From assembly GCF_945859685.1 (NCBI RefSeq), contig NC_079149.1:24773118-24837117 (forward strand): a stretch of 64,000 nucleotides of DNA, read 5' to 3'. Under the pieces are notes generated by a model, which did no database searches, had not been told where the DNA came from, and saw nothing but the letters and a program-made list of their open reading frames with translations. Within the stretch, counting starts at the first letter, position 1; each line of letters opens with the position of its first letter. Positions 23,601-38,600 of the stretch are shown piece after piece. A program made the translations under genes and the position numbers. The stretch comes from Eupeodes corollae. Lineage: Eukaryota > Arthropoda > Insecta > Diptera > Syrphidae.

Positions 23601-26600
23601 ATATTTCTTAATTTAAGCTCAAAAACCAAAGAAATTGTGTGCATACCTAAATTATATTTTCGGAGTATCGAAACTGTGAAATATGCCTGAACCTCAAATT
23701 CACTCAAAACTCAAAAGCTTTATAATGATTTTTTGATGTTACAAATTTAAGTTACACACAATAAAAAGCACACACACACACAAACACACAACACATATAG
23801 AATGTTAAAATACAAAATACAAAAATCAACGAAAAAAAATATAAGCACCATTTGGAATGCTGAAGACATTTTTAAGTGTTCTCTGATCGTATTGATGATA
23901 TTGTTGACTTTTTCGTTTCATGTACAGTCCTAAGAATTTTGTTTTTTTGTTTTAAATTCATTGTTTTATAAGATTTTGTTTTTTTTTTTTGGAATTTCAG
24001 AAAAAAATATCAATTTTATTTTAATTGTTTATGTTGTGTAAAAAAGTTTGTTTGTTATTTTTAAAATTTTGATTAATGTGTGGTTAGTTAAGTTTTAGTT
24101 TTTAATTTGTATCAATTGTTTTTGTTTTTAAAGGTTTTTTGTTTAGTTTAATGTTTAAAATTTTAGTTTTTGAGAAAAAAAATTGAAGGTGCAAAAAAGA
24201 AAAACAAGAAAGAAAAAACAAAAATGTACACATGAGTACAAACATTTTAGTTTTTTTTTTGAAATGTTGAAGATTTTGAAAATACAAAAACTTTAACAAA
24301 AACAATAAAAAAATTAGTTTTCTTGTAACTTTCGAAATAGTACAAAAAATTTAACTAGAGAATACAGAAAATTGTATGAAATTGTAATTTTTGAATGTTT
24401 TTTAATTTACCTGTACGCGGATAATGGGGTTTACCATTACTCCCTATTGTGATATCCTTATCGGTATCACTGAGAACGCCTGGCGAGAGCCGCTCGTTGG
24501 GATTATCACAAATATTTGCCTTGCAAGGTCTGTTATGAACTCCAGTACTGTAATTAAGTTTAAAAGAAAAATCATTTATAACAGTTTTTGTTTTATTTTT
24601 GAATGAACAATATTTTCGTTAAATTAATATTTAAAAAATGTATTTTTCAAAAACTACAATTCTCAGATCAAAACAATTTGGCACAAAGTCAAAAAACACA
24701 AAATCAAAACCAAAACGAAAATTCATAAACACATTTACTAAAAATTTATTTATTAAATTAATTTGTAGGAATGTTTAGAAATTTGTTTGTAAAAAAACAC
24801 TCAAAATTAAGGAAAAAATCGGTACAATTATACAAAAATTCAAAAGTTAACATTCAAAAAAGTACTTACAGCCTAATTGATCTAGTATCACTAGTACTTC
24901 TGTCTCTATCATGTGATGTGGCTCGCATGTATCTATGTTTAACCTCTACACCAGCTTGTTCTTCCTGTGGGCATGCCGGTGTTTTGGGTTGGATTTTTGT
25001 TTTTGTTTATAATATTATTATTATTTTTTAAAAAGTTTAATTTAAAATTTTAGAAGCCGAATCAAATTTTAATTAATTTATTTTTTAGTTTGTTTTTTTA
25101 GTTGATGTAGAGACAGTGTTCCAAGCATCCAGATATTTAATGTTTTTTTAAATATTTTTTTTGTATTTTGTTTAATTACATAAAACGAAAGAAAAGAAAA
25201 AAGAAACAACAATAATAACAGTAAACTTTGTAAAAAAGTGGTATAGTAGGTAACATTTAGTAATAATATATACTTTTTTTATTTACTGAGCAAGCATGAT
25301 AAAATACCTACATTTTTTTAAGGATATGGAGGAAATCTACTTTTCTAAAAGATGCAGTTTTTCTAAGCTTGTCTTTTTTTAATGATAAATATGATTTTTA
25401 ATTGGGACCAACAGGAATAATGTAAGTATACAAACCTAGTAGTAAAAATTATTAATTTTGAGTAATAGTCCTACTAAATATTTCCTTACAAATTTCTTAA
25501 AAGGACATAACAATACTGGTAAAAGACTGAACAATAATGTTTGACAATGGTTAAAAAACAAAGTTTGTGAAACTAGGTAGTGAGTTTAATCATCCGATTT
25601 CAATTTAAATATCCATTGTTTTTTTACAATAGGTACATTCAATCCGGTCCCAATCAATCCATAAATGAGAATAGTTGGAATTCAATTGACCTTCAACACT
25701 CTTTATTTCAATTACCTTCTTATAAGTATCCATACAAATTTTCTAATGATATTTTTTTTTATAAAAAATTGAAAAATATATAAACAAAATTTTCAATTAA
25801 AATTTTCTAAAGGTTTTACCAAATTTTCAAAAAGTCTTAACACTGATAGTTCGTATAAATGAACGCACCAAATCTAACCTATGTGTGAAGGGACCTGTCA
25901 GTTTTAAGAACCTAGAAGTCACATAGATTGACCAAATAACTAGAAATTAGAGAAACCATTTATAAATAAATAAATTGGGTGGCGCAACAGTCCGTTTGAG
26001 AACTAGGGCCTAGTGACTGACAACTCTCAATGATTCCTGTGTGCGAGTACTGTTGTCACGTATGGAAGGGACCTACAGTTTTAAGCAGGGATAGAACCCT
26101 AGACCTCTCGCATGACAGTCCAACGCACTAACCATCATGCCACGGGTACTACCACGGAAACCATTTAGTGATTTGAATTTGCGAAAATTTCCCATCCTTT
26201 CTGTTTATTTGTCTTGCTAAGAAGGTTTAAAGGTTTTCGTGTTTTATTAAAAAAGTTGTCAGTTGAATTATTCTAGGTTAGGTAAGGTAAATATTCCATT
26301 GTGATACCACATAGATCTTGAGGTTTCCTTCTAAGCTGAATGGAACCTACGAAACGTGAGAGGCTGATTATGCTAATATGATTTAGATCGTTTAGATAAG
26401 TGTTTTTTAACCCCTTACATGAAGCGGACCCTTAAGCACGAATAAATATTTCGCGACCCCCAACCCATTGCTTTTTTGCCGTACCGTCGAACTTCGACGA
26501 GCTTTTCTTTCATACATTTTAACTTTGACATCTCGAACTTTTTTGCTTGTATATCTTGAATAAAAGTCTTCAAGGGCGAAATAAAAATGTCATATCTGCC

Positions 26601-29600
26601 TAAGGCAAAAGCCATGACTTTGCAAACAAAATAGAATTTTGGTCATCGTCTCTTAATCAAAACCACTTAGATTCATTTTCCTCGACACAATCTTTTGTTG
26701 AAATATCAAGGAAATTATATTTGGTATAAAAATGGTGTTAGAAAAGTTGAAAGAAGAAATGTGTCATTAATTCTCAATGGAAGATATATCGAAGAATATA
26801 TTTCCGAATCTTTAATCCGTTTTTAAATGCAGCTGTTAATGAGGCAAAATTGGCAATCAAGCTCAAGGAATGCCTGCTGGATCTATCGTCTTTCAATTTG
26901 AATATCTTTTGGTTAAAAAGGATATTAGAATATCCTGGATTAACATCAGAGGCTTCGAAGTGTTTGATTCTATTTGACACCTCGTACTTGTGCGAGTTGA
27001 CATTTGCGTCAATGGCCAAAATTAAAAGTAAGGAAAAAAATCACGTTGGGAGAAATTGATATCTCAAAAACAAGCGCAACGCTCGCATTAAGAATAAGTT
27101 TTTCTTAATTTGATACAAATGTTTAAGATGGATTATATCTCATAGGTTATTTTCATATTTGACACAAATGAATATTTCCTTCAATTATCATTTTTCTTAA
27201 TAAACATTTTTTAACTTCATGGTTTGTTTGACTGTAGCATTTTCTCAACCTTTTGAAATTCCTCGTTAGGGGGTCTACCCACACGTTGAAAAACACTGGC
27301 TTAGATCGTTAAAGAAGAGTTCTCCTAGGTAGTTCTTGGGTTTTTGAGCTAGAGCAGGGCATGTACAGAGAAGGTGAAGAACTTTTTCCTATTATTCTAA
27401 CAAATTTAAAAAATACAAAAAATATTTTTTATATTATGATGAAATAGTTTTAATTTCGAAATATATTTTTGTAAACTAGATGTTCAGTCTAAACCCAATT
27501 TTTATTTATTTTAGTTTCTTTAAGTTTCTTTTTCTTAAAAGTTTCTTTTTTATATAAACAATTAAATATTGTTTTTTTCTTAGAAAACTAAATCATTTTG
27601 AAATCACTACCTTCATTTATTGACGAGATATCGAAAATCAAACATCAATTTTTACTAATGTTGCAAAATATTTGTTGGAAATTTTAATTTATAAAAAAAA
27701 CTAAAGTTAGATTCATATTAAAATTTTGCTGAATGTCAAACATAATATTTTCTTAAAGTTGAAATTACTTTGAAACCAAAATTTTAGAATTTTAAAAAGA
27801 TATTTAAGTAGAAAATCAGTTTTTACAAATTTTTGTTAATGTTTTCTAAGGTTTTTATTTTTTTTGTGGAAAACGATTTTTCTAAACATTTTGCCAGTTG
27901 TCAAAAACGTTAGTTTTTAGTGAATACAATTATTTCGGAGACAAAATCATTTTTTTTTCGTAAAATATTCATGACGGCAATTATTTTTTTTCAAGATGAA
28001 TATTTTAATACAAAATTTAATTAAAGTCTCTAGCGTAATTGGTTCGTGATTAAATTTCTACGGTAAAAATATCACCCGGTCAATATATTTGAGAGCCCTT
28101 TCTGTGTTATTATCTGTATATCAAAATTTAATTGAAGTCGATATTTCCGCTGGTTCTTGATTTATGGATGACGAAAAAAGTTTTCTGAACGTACGTACAC
28201 ACGCACGCACAAACATCTCTCTAAAAATCTTTTATGAAGATTCTAGAGATCTTGAAATATCGAGTATTGTCAAAATTTCCAATTCGACTTATCAGATCGG
28301 TTACAATAATTTTCTATGGGAAGTTAAAAATGCTTTAAATGCTAAAATTATCTTTTTCTTTTCCAAAATCTACTTTTTTTAAGTAAGGAAGTTCCTAGAA
28401 CTTTGGCTTTAGGTAAAAAAGACCTAAGTCAAAAATTTACAATTTAGGTTTTAGATTCGGTTTACATGCTATTTTTTGAATCTTTTATTTAATACTAATA
28501 ACTTGAGTCTATAACAAATGCTTAATATGGTATTAATTGTTTGGTCTTCAGACAATTCTGGAAAAAATTCAATTTTTTTTTATTTTCTGACTTAAGTCAA
28601 AAAAATATTCTTTAATACTTAACTACACTAGTCTAGATCTCTCGCCAGTATTTTGTATAAGATAATAAAAGTTTGATGTCGATATCTTTCTTTATTTTAA
28701 AGAAATTTGAGTTGAAAATCAATTGTTAGAAGTAATTATTTGAAGCTTTAAATATTTTCTTTCAGTTTTTTTATTCATAAAAATAATATTGTAGTTAAAA
28801 TTGCCAGCAATAGGGGGGAACTACAGTTTCAAGCCAAATCTGAATTACTCTTCAAGTATTTGTCAGTTCCTCGCAAGAGGCAGTAGTCGTGAAAAAAAAA
28901 CTTTAGATGGCACAGGCACGAATTTAACCCAACACCTCTGACATGACAGTCCAACTTACTAACCATCATATTAAGCTAGTAAGTGGCTTTTAAATTAAGA
29001 AATATTTAATTCCTAAATCCGCCCATGACTTATATGTATTAAAAAATTAAGTCATGAGCAAGTGACTTATGCAATAAAAAATAATTCACAACCTTCTAAC
29101 TTACTTATGATTAAGAAAAAAATTAATTCATAAGCTTATGGTTAAATTCAGATTAGAAAAATATGTACGTGTCAAATTTATAAGTTTGCATGATCGTTTC
29201 ATGATTTTCAAAAGCTTGAAAACAGTTTTGATTAATAGTTGAATAATTATGTTTTAAAAACATGCTTAAGAATATTCAATGTACCAACGAACTTATGAAT
29301 TAAATTTGTTTTATTTCACAAGTTACTTAGGACGTTGTGGATTAAATAACTTGCTCATGACTTTGATTATTTTAAATTCATAAGTTAGAAATTTACGACT
29401 TAATTTCTTTTATTTATAAGTCACTAACTTCCTTGATTATTTCAGGCAAAATCAATAAACCAATTGATTGTAAGGTTAAAACGATGAAGGTGAATTATGG
29501 ACCGGAATCACACCCGAAACGAAATCGATAAGCCAAATTATTTAAGAAAAAACAGGCAGGGATGCGACCCACACTGATAAAATCCCATCTTGTCTGTCGA

Positions 29601-32600
29601 TTTGTCTTGCTTAAAAGTTTGTCGGTTTTCGTGTTTTGTTAAAAAAGTTATGAGTTAAATAATTCTAAAAAAATTTAAAAAAAAATCCAACAACATTTCG
29701 CTTATTATGAAATAGTTTTATTTCAAAATCAATTTTTGTTAACGAGATTTTTAGTGGTTAACCAATTTTTACCAGTTTTAGTAGCATTTCTTAAAACTTT
29801 TTATTTCTTATATAAACAAATACAAATTGGATGAATAAAATTAATTTGAAGTCAATATCTTTTATTGTTCAAGATATCGATAACCCATCATGAATGTTTA
29901 CCAAATTTGTGTATTTTTTGTAGATTTTATATTTTTATGAAAAAACGGACTGTTGGATTTTTATAAAAAAAATTACTAAACTGTCGAAAATAATATTTTC
30001 TGTGGAATAAGAACAAGTTTGAAGACAAAGTTTTAATTTTTGAAAAGATATTTAGGTCGAAAGTTAAGTTTTACCATCTTTTAACAATGTTTTGTTCAGG
30101 TTTTTATTTTTTGTGAGAAAAAACTGTCAATTCGATTTTTATCAAAGTTTTACCAGATGTTAAAAACGTTATTTTCGTTTCACAACATTTTTTTGGACAT
30201 ACAATTTTCGAGGTGACAAATATTTTTTTTAGTTGTTTTGATTTATAAAAAAAAGAGCTCATTGGATTTGGTCTCTAGCGTTATTCGTGAGATATTAAGG
30301 GCTTACCAAAATGTACACCTTTTTTTAAACTGCTTTGGTAAAAAAACTAAACACGAGCTCTTTCTGCAACTTCCGCATTATTATCTGCATATCTCCTGAT
30401 CTTTAGCTATGGACGACAAAAAAATGTCGCGAACTTACAGACGCACGGACATACGAACGTACAAACGTACGTACATACGCACGCACAGACATCTCTCTAA
30501 AAATCTTTTATTTCGAATCTAGGGACTTTGAAACGTCGAGAAGTGTTAACATTTTCAACTTGACAAAACGGACCGATTACAATATCTTTCTATGGGAAGT
30601 TAAATATGCACGCTGATTACAGAATATGTAAATTATGCTGCTTAATTTTTTAAATGTTAATTTTGACATTTCTACGATAATAACAATGTCAAAAAACCAC
30701 TCTAAATGCACCAGTAACTTATTTCTTAAATTATGTATTGAGTCCTTTATAAAAATCAAGGATCGGTTGATATTTTATAAAGTGAGTGTAAAGGAGCCCA
30801 GGAATTCATATTTCTCTTCTTTTGTGTTGACTGTTGGACACCCTGTACCTTTATATGTATGTAATCATTCATACCTGTTCAAAAATGTAATAAAAATATA
30901 GTTTTTAAAATGGTATTCTCTTTGACAGTCTTTGGTGACATATCGTTTCGACGTTTGATTAGTCCGTGGTTTATGGTCAAAATGAGAAAACCAACAATTT
31001 CACCAGTAAATCTCATCCACCAATTTCCAATCACTGTTGTGTTGGCTTTAGCGTTAAAATTCAATATACCAATCAGGGTTGAAGTGAACAGTACAGAGAT
31101 TAAAGTCATATTTGCCTTAGATGTACTACAACTTTTTTTTGGCGCTCTTCCATCAACTCAAATTTGATTAAAAAACTAAGCAATGTTTGATCAGATGGAA
31201 TAAAAGTTGAGACTATAAACTCACTAAAAACATGTTAGGGTACTATTTGGGTTAAATAAATGTCCCTAAAAAACATTCTGTGTGCCTTTTTTTTTTTGTT
31301 TATTTGACGTTATTCAGTAAAAATGGTCTTTATTGTTTACTAAAATTTAAAGTTCAAATGTATTTCCTTTGTTTATTATTTATATTTTCAAATATTATTT
31401 AATATTGTCGGATTTGTAGGTTTACGAAATAAATTTACTTTTAAACTACACTACGTGTTAGACAAGACTATTTCTTCCTTACTAAAATTCCTAAAATATA
31501 TAGGAACTAATTGTCTGCTTTTGGTGTTTTTGAAAAATAGGTACTATCTACTTCTATAAATTCATCTAAAAGCATTTCAAAACAATTTCTATATTAAAAC
31601 AAAAATATATTTTACTTATATAGTTTTTATGTATATAACAAATTTTACCAATTTAATTTACTCAAGAAGATAAAATATACGATAATGTTGTATACGATTA
31701 TAGTTTAAAGAAAATTATTATTGATTAACAACTTTTTTTTTTATATTATTACTAAACATTTATCTGAGCAATTTTATTAAATTTTATAATAGAAAATAAA
31801 TATTTTAAAAATAAATTTTATACTCACATCTCTCATATTGTACGTTATCACTAAACTATTTACAAAACTGTCATAAAATTCCGGATAGAGATCAAGGACA
31901 TCGAGCATATCCTCACGATGGATTTTATGTAAATCACAATAAGTAAGCGCTCGTACATTACTATTTGATTTTCCAATTGTCGAGTATATACACGGATTTT
32001 CACCGAAAATATCGTCTTTTCCTAAATTTAATAATATTTAAAACAAAATAAAAATTTTAAAATTGTTTTTAAAAGAGTTCTAAAAAAAATATAACTTTTT
32101 TTTTAATTTAATTTTTGAAACTTAAGAAAGTTAAACTTACCTAAAATAACCATAACTACATCGTCTCGAAGGATTTCTATAGATCCACGTGCTATAAAAT
32201 ACAATGATGTCAGGACATCGCCCTTATGAACTAGTGTATCGCCGGGAGGTGCGTGCGTTGTTTTGAACTTAAGTGACAAAGCTCTGAAAAATTACACACA
32301 ATTTTGTTTGTCGATGTTTTTTGGTTTTTATTTATTTTCATGATTTTTTTTTTCAATTTGCTGAAAAGTTTTTTAAATTTTGTTTTGGAATTTAAGGAAT
32401 TTTGGTATTGGATTCGAGGGAATATACATATTTAAAGTTTACCAGGACCGCAAGCATATGGTTGTTTAAAACCCAAGAAGAATGACGAGTTGTCGGTTTA
32501 AGTATTTTTCGGGTTAGTTTTTTTAAGACCAAATAGTTCACACCCTTGGCTGCTTTTCGTCCTCCGCATATCTTTCCTTGTTTCAGATTTTTTTTTCTTA

Positions 32601-35600
32601 TTTTTATTTAATTAAGTTTGTGTTTCATTTAATGTTTGTGGAGTGGAACAAGTAGACAAATCGATAAAATTGAAAATACACAGCACCAGAGAAGAAGAAT
32701 ATAGTTTTTGTAAGATGTGTTGTTTGGAGAGTTGTTGTTTTTTTTTTTTTTTGGAGAGTATGTGCTTTTCCAATTTATAATGTGTTCGAATATTTAAAAT
32801 TCAATTTAAATTGTGTCAATAACATTTTTTTTATATACGTAGGACATACGAGTACATAAGAGCTTGAATATAAACGAGGAGCATTCTAAGAGATTGTTAT
32901 TAATTTGCAATGAGATGCAGGATGAGATAACGAAATTGTCATCATGCCTTGGGATATAAGCTGCATTATAATGTGAAATGCAGAGATTTATGTTTGAAGG
33001 CTTTGTACAATGTACACACTCTGAGGCAGGATAAAAACCAATAAATTAATACATAGTTAAAAAAGTCATATGACATAGATCTTAAAATCAACAAGTTAAA
33101 GTTTTATTATGTACTTAAGTGTGTAGATAAAATTATGGAGTGTTTATTTTAAAAGGAAAATTGCTAATTAGTCTTTTATTAGACATTTTTTGTATTATAA
33201 AAGTTGAAGGGGGGATTTATAAAAAAAAATAGAGAACTCGGTCAAATTCGTCTCATATCAATTTAAAGCTTTCGGATAAGCGTCAGAGTGATAATAAATA
33301 GTTCAATGTGATTTATTTGAGTTAATGGAAACAGTCCAGTGGAGTGCGATATGACAATATTTGGAAACGCGATTTTCTAACACTAGAAAAGGGAACGTTA
33401 AGCAGACCATTTGAAAAACAGGAGAATAGGAATTTCAGTCTACCAATTGCCTAGTTCAGATTGAGATGTGATGTTGTTGAAAAGCTTAGACCTTGTACAT
33501 AACTTGTATGTATGGACACAAAGCTGTAAACCATAATGGTTTAGGTAGTACAGGCAACAAAGTTTCGAATTAGTGCAAAATTGAATTCCAACAGTGTTCC
33601 ATAAAAACGGCAGTATTGGTCACTTTTAAATAATTCAATAGATTTTATAATTTTTCCTCTCGTGCCAACAATTGGAATATGTAGGTAATGTTAAATATCT
33701 TAGTATAAGAGCATCATTTTTGATTGTGGGCACAAAATTCAAACGATAGGTTTTAGACAAAATACTACAAAAACGATTCCCACTTTTAGTAGTATAAAAT
33801 GATCCTTTGTTTAATTGGCTAAGCGAAATGCATTTTTTGTAGTATATTTAAGACATGAAGTAAATTCATAATACTTAATTATTTTTAAAGACAATTTTTG
33901 TGAAAAGATGTCATACAACCATTTTTTTTTTATTATAATTTATGGACTCTTATTTATGCATTTATGCCAAATCCTATTATTTAGAAAGCTCGTATGCATG
34001 GATTGCCTGATCATTTTTTTCGTTTTGGTTTCGAACATTAAGCCCAATATATTTTTGCCCATTTACTTTTGACATTAATCAATAAAAACGACTGGCCTTG
34101 AAATTAATTTATTGTCATCGCAAAAGCCCATAGAAAGAGGAACTGAACTGTCATAAATAGTAATGGAGGATCAGTGGGAAAAATTGGAATTCAAGGGATG
34201 AATTTCTTCTATTTCGAATTTGCCATTGGTAATTGAATAACATTCAATGTTTCTCAATGAATTGATGACTCAATTGAATAACCTCACTTTTTATATGTAA
34301 AATTATTTTATGAAAAATGGTAGAATCGGTAAATATCGTTTGCGGATATGATGAGTTATAAAAGAATTTCTGAATAAATGCAGAAAGGACACCTATTTAA
34401 CTGCACACAACGTAAGTCAACGTATAACGCCATCTAGTGGGTGTTGGTACTGATCGCATTACACCGAAATTCATTATTTTTCTCGTTAATTTCTTCAACT
34501 TAAATGCATGAAAAAAATCTAACATCTCAACGAGATTTACAATTATACATTTATATCTGAAATGGACAAAAGAGCAAAAAATGAATAAGTTCTTGAGGAC
34601 GAGCTTAAAATTTTAAGGTGTACATCAAATTCTTCTGATTCCGTGGCAGAAATAAAAAAAAAGTCGGCGTTAATTTAAATCGCAACACAGTTTTAAGAAT
34701 TATTAAGAATTTCGAGTCATTTTAAACTCAAGAACAAGTAACACAAAAGTTTGACAAAGCTCCAATAAGTTAAAAAAAGGATTTTTTAGACGAAAAACAG
34801 TATAATTTTCAAAGGCTCTAATTGGTCCAACATTTAATTCCATAATGAAAAGGTTTTAAAGCTAAAGAGTTGTCAGTTATTCCGTTGAGCTTGGGGTCAT
34901 TACATAAAACAATACTGCAGCTGGAATTAACTTATCGTGAAGCGAAATTTCGTATGTATGATTAACTCAACAAAATCCTTTTAAAAGTCTTTTCTTAACA
35001 TCTTTAAGGAGCAGTTATCATGCACAGATGCTACAATACTTTGGAAAATGTACAAAGTATCTTCAGAAATGTTTGAGCGTATTCAGTTGACGCGGAGTGT
35101 ATTTTCACAAGGGTCAGTTGAAATTGTAGCTCCTTTTTGAAATAAACAACAATGTTTGTAATTCATAGAGCAAAAATGTAAATGTTTAGATGTTTGGAAA
35201 ATAAGAAACGCGAATTTGCTCATGTATGTCTTTAGTATGCAGTTACTAAGAACATATTAATATACGTTTTGAATTTCGATTTTGTTAAACAAATTATGAT
35301 CCATTTTCGAGGTATTGAAAAGAATTGTTTAATATTGTTTTAAAAATCAAAAATTAAAACAATTACCTTTTTTTTCATCAATTGTCATAAGACAGTATAA
35401 GAGCTTGTGCAGAAAATTAAAATTATTGAAATCGGTTCTTTATTTCTTAAGAAAATTTAAAAACAAAATAGAGGTTCTTGTTTAATTAAAATAAACGAAG
35501 TCAAAAAAAATATTTGAAAAAAAAATCAATAAAAATCTATCGGTTCTTGAGAAAATTCGAATTTTCGATGTTTTTTGTTATTATCATCTTAAAAATATGA

Positions 35601-38600
35601 AAAAAGGGTGGGATGCGACCCACACTGATAATTTTCCATCCCGTCTGTCGATTTGTCTTGCTTCAAAGTTTGTAGGTTTTCGTGTTGGGTTAAAAAAGTT
35701 GTCAGTTGAATTATTCTTAAAAGTTTTTAAATTACCAACAATATTTTTCATATAAAGAAATAGTTTAGTTTGAAAACCTGGTTTTGATAAATAGATTTTT
35801 ATTCGAGAGACATTTTTACCAATTTTAGTAGCATTTCTTGGATATCTGTTGAATTTTTATAAAAAAAAACTAGTGAATATCGGAAAAAATATTTTCTGTA
35901 AAATAAAAAGAGTTTGAAGACAATGTTTTTTATTTCTTAAAAGCTATTTGAGTCGAAAGTTAATTTGTACCAAGTTTTAGTATAGTTTTTTTTTTTAGGT
36001 TTTTATTTATGTGAGAAAAAATTAGATTTTTCTTAAAATTTTACTAAATGTTGCAAGAATATTTTCTAAAAGATTAAATTAGTTTAAAACCAATATTTCA
36101 AGGTTTTGAAAAGTTATTTGAGTCAAAATCCAATTTTTACCAACTTTTATTAATTTTTTTTTAAGTTTATATTTTTTGTAAAAAAAACTGCCCATTCGAT
36201 TATTCTCAAAATTTGTATGAATGTTGACAACAATATTTTTTATAAGGTAAAATTAGTTGGAAGCAAAAATCTCAATTTTTTGAAAAGATATTCGAGTTGA
36301 AAATCAATTTTTACTAACATTTGTTAAATTTTCTTTAAGTATTTATTTTTCGTAAGACAAAATTTAACCGAATGTTGAAAACAATATTTCTTATAAGAGA
36401 AAGAGAAAGACCTTAAATTTTTGCAAAGATATTTGAGTCAAAATTCGATTTTTGCCAACTTTGAGTAATGTTTTTTTTAAATTTTTTATTTTTTATAAAA
36501 AAACTTTCAATTGTTATGGAGATGAAATCATTTTTCCTTCGTAAAATTTTCGAGGTTACATTCTTTTAAGGTTTTTTTGATTTATAAAAAAAACCGTTAA
36601 TTATGTTTTTTTTCCAAAAATACACTGGTTTGAAATCACGTTACAATCTGTAATATAAAAATTAATTCAAGTCTCTAGCGTCTATGTTCACCTTTTTTTT
36701 AAATTGTTATGGTAAAAAAAACCACCAACACAATTTTATTGAGAGTCTTTCTGCATCTTTCTGCATCTGTATAACAAAATTTATTTGCAGTCAATATCTC
36801 TTCTAGTTCTTGAGCTATGGACGACAATAAAACGTCGCGAACGTACGGACGTACGAACGTACGTACACACACACGCACAAACATCTTTTATTTCGACTCT
36901 AGGGACCTTGAAACGACGAGAAATTTCAAAATATTCAATTCGACAAATCGGACCCATTACAATAACTTCCAATGGGAAGTTAAAAACACCAAACGCAAAT
37001 CGGCTTATCCCAAGGTTTGAACTCAATCGTTATTGAGCAAATTGGAATTTAAAAAACAAACTCTAAACGCAAATGGGCTTAATCTAAAGTTTGAAGTCAA
37101 TAATAAAAATCAATAAAATTCTCAATACAGAAAACATTTTTCATAGAATTGAACTTAGTGGATGTTTATAAGAAAGAATCGTTTGATCTTGTCGCCCAGA
37201 TTATATTTCAAAACACATTATTTGAAGCCAAAAGACTTTCACATATTTTCTTTTGCGGAATTTAAACAATTTTTTTTTGATTTGGTGTTTTTCCTCTGGA
37301 AATTTAGATGCATCAGTAAGCTGCTCACAATTTTGAATTGATGATGTGAATATTGGGAACTATTCCTTTTTGGATAAAAAATTTTCCATAAAAACAATCA
37401 ATTTCAATTGTTGTGTTATTTTTGAATTGATTTTAATCCAAAACGAATAATTATCATTTTGACATTAAGCTACATTGACACAAATATTACAATTTGGGTG
37501 TGTTATTTGACACTTGGTCTCAAGTTCTAGTACATTTTTGAAATAAGTCATAACGTTTATATTTAAGTAAGTTCTGGCGGAATTTCTCTTTAATGAGCAA
37601 CAGAACAGCTGATAAAATTCATAGAGGAAAAATGTAAGAGTTTGTTTAGAATTTTGGAATGTTTATATCATTTCCGAAAACAATCAACATTAATATAAAT
37701 TTTATTTCTGAGAATAATATTCTAGGTAGGATGTGAATACATTTGTTTAATTATATCTCTTGTGTCCTAATTTTGATAGGGGTCCATATTGCATACAGTT
37801 TCTGTCTAGAAGTTAACCAAAATTTGCATTTACGATTTTGAATACATTTATTATGCCAGAGACAGTGTGAGCGTTAGGAAGAGAGGGCCACGTCGGAAAG
37901 GAGAGTGTACATTGGTTTTAAAATCTTGAAAATTGTAATGAAAGGGAAAGACAGATTGTTGTATGGAAATTACATTCGTGCAGCACGACAAGAGAACGAA
38001 TATTTTTATTATCACCTATCTCTTTAAAAGCCATAAAATTAACGATTTACATCCATATTTCCAAAAAAACATTTTAACACCATCTGTTGGTGATCCTATT
38101 TTCATAAAGATGAAAAGTAGACACAAATGACAAATAGACGATCTTATTGGCTTTGACCAATGAAATTTTCAAATATTATCAGTGTGGCTTCAGACTAGGA
38201 AAGTTCACTATCGACCAAATATTCACACTACGACAGATCTTGGAAAAAACCCAGGAGCTTTAAATCGATACCCACCATCTCTTTATCGATTTTAAAGCCG
38301 CGTATGCCAGCATACATAGGGAAGATCTCTACAGAGCAATGTCTAGTTTTGGCATCCCTGTCAAATGTATCCGTTTGTGCAGAACGACGATGAAGAATGC
38401 ATGCTGCTCTATCAGGGTCAGAAAACATCTCACCGATGCATTTGATGTCAAAAAAAGGTGTTAGACAAGGAGATGAACTGTCATGCGACTTCTTCAACAT
38501 CGTTCTGGAAAGAATTGTGCAAAACTCAACCGTCAACACTAGAGGCACAATCTTCCAAAGGTCCATCCAGCAACTCGGATACGTAGATAATATTGACATA

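Larger units (their letters stand above)
26276..27390. mobile_element. Insertion in TRE copy a, beginning GGTTAGGTAAGGTAAA, itself split by hAT
   Basis: The insert is flanked by ATTATTCTA at 26267-26275 and 27391-27399. Outer parts 26276-26382 and 27311-27390 belong together around the hAT element. The GGTTAGGT-type start recalls common fly retroelement 5' ends, but I cannot assign a family. Confidence 0.6.
26187..28345 (+). repeat. TRE repeat copy a (1.04 kb without insert), split by nested insertions
   Basis: The start (CCCATCCTTTCTGTTTATTT to GTTGAATTATTCTA, 26275) and the remainder from 27391 on match the copies at 29566, 35612 and 59822, ending CTATGGGAAGTTAAAAATG. Landmarks are GATATTTAAGTAGAAAATC units and ACGTACGTACACACGCACGC (about 28190). 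The insert 26276-27390 duplicated 9 bp (ATTATTCTA). Confidence 0.75.

Noticed and set aside
36699..37036. Overlapping frames rich in RTDVRTYV on both strands
   Set aside because: They come from the ACGTACG palindrome-rich block of TRE copy c; the same block at 28190, 30455 and 61100 gives other frames.
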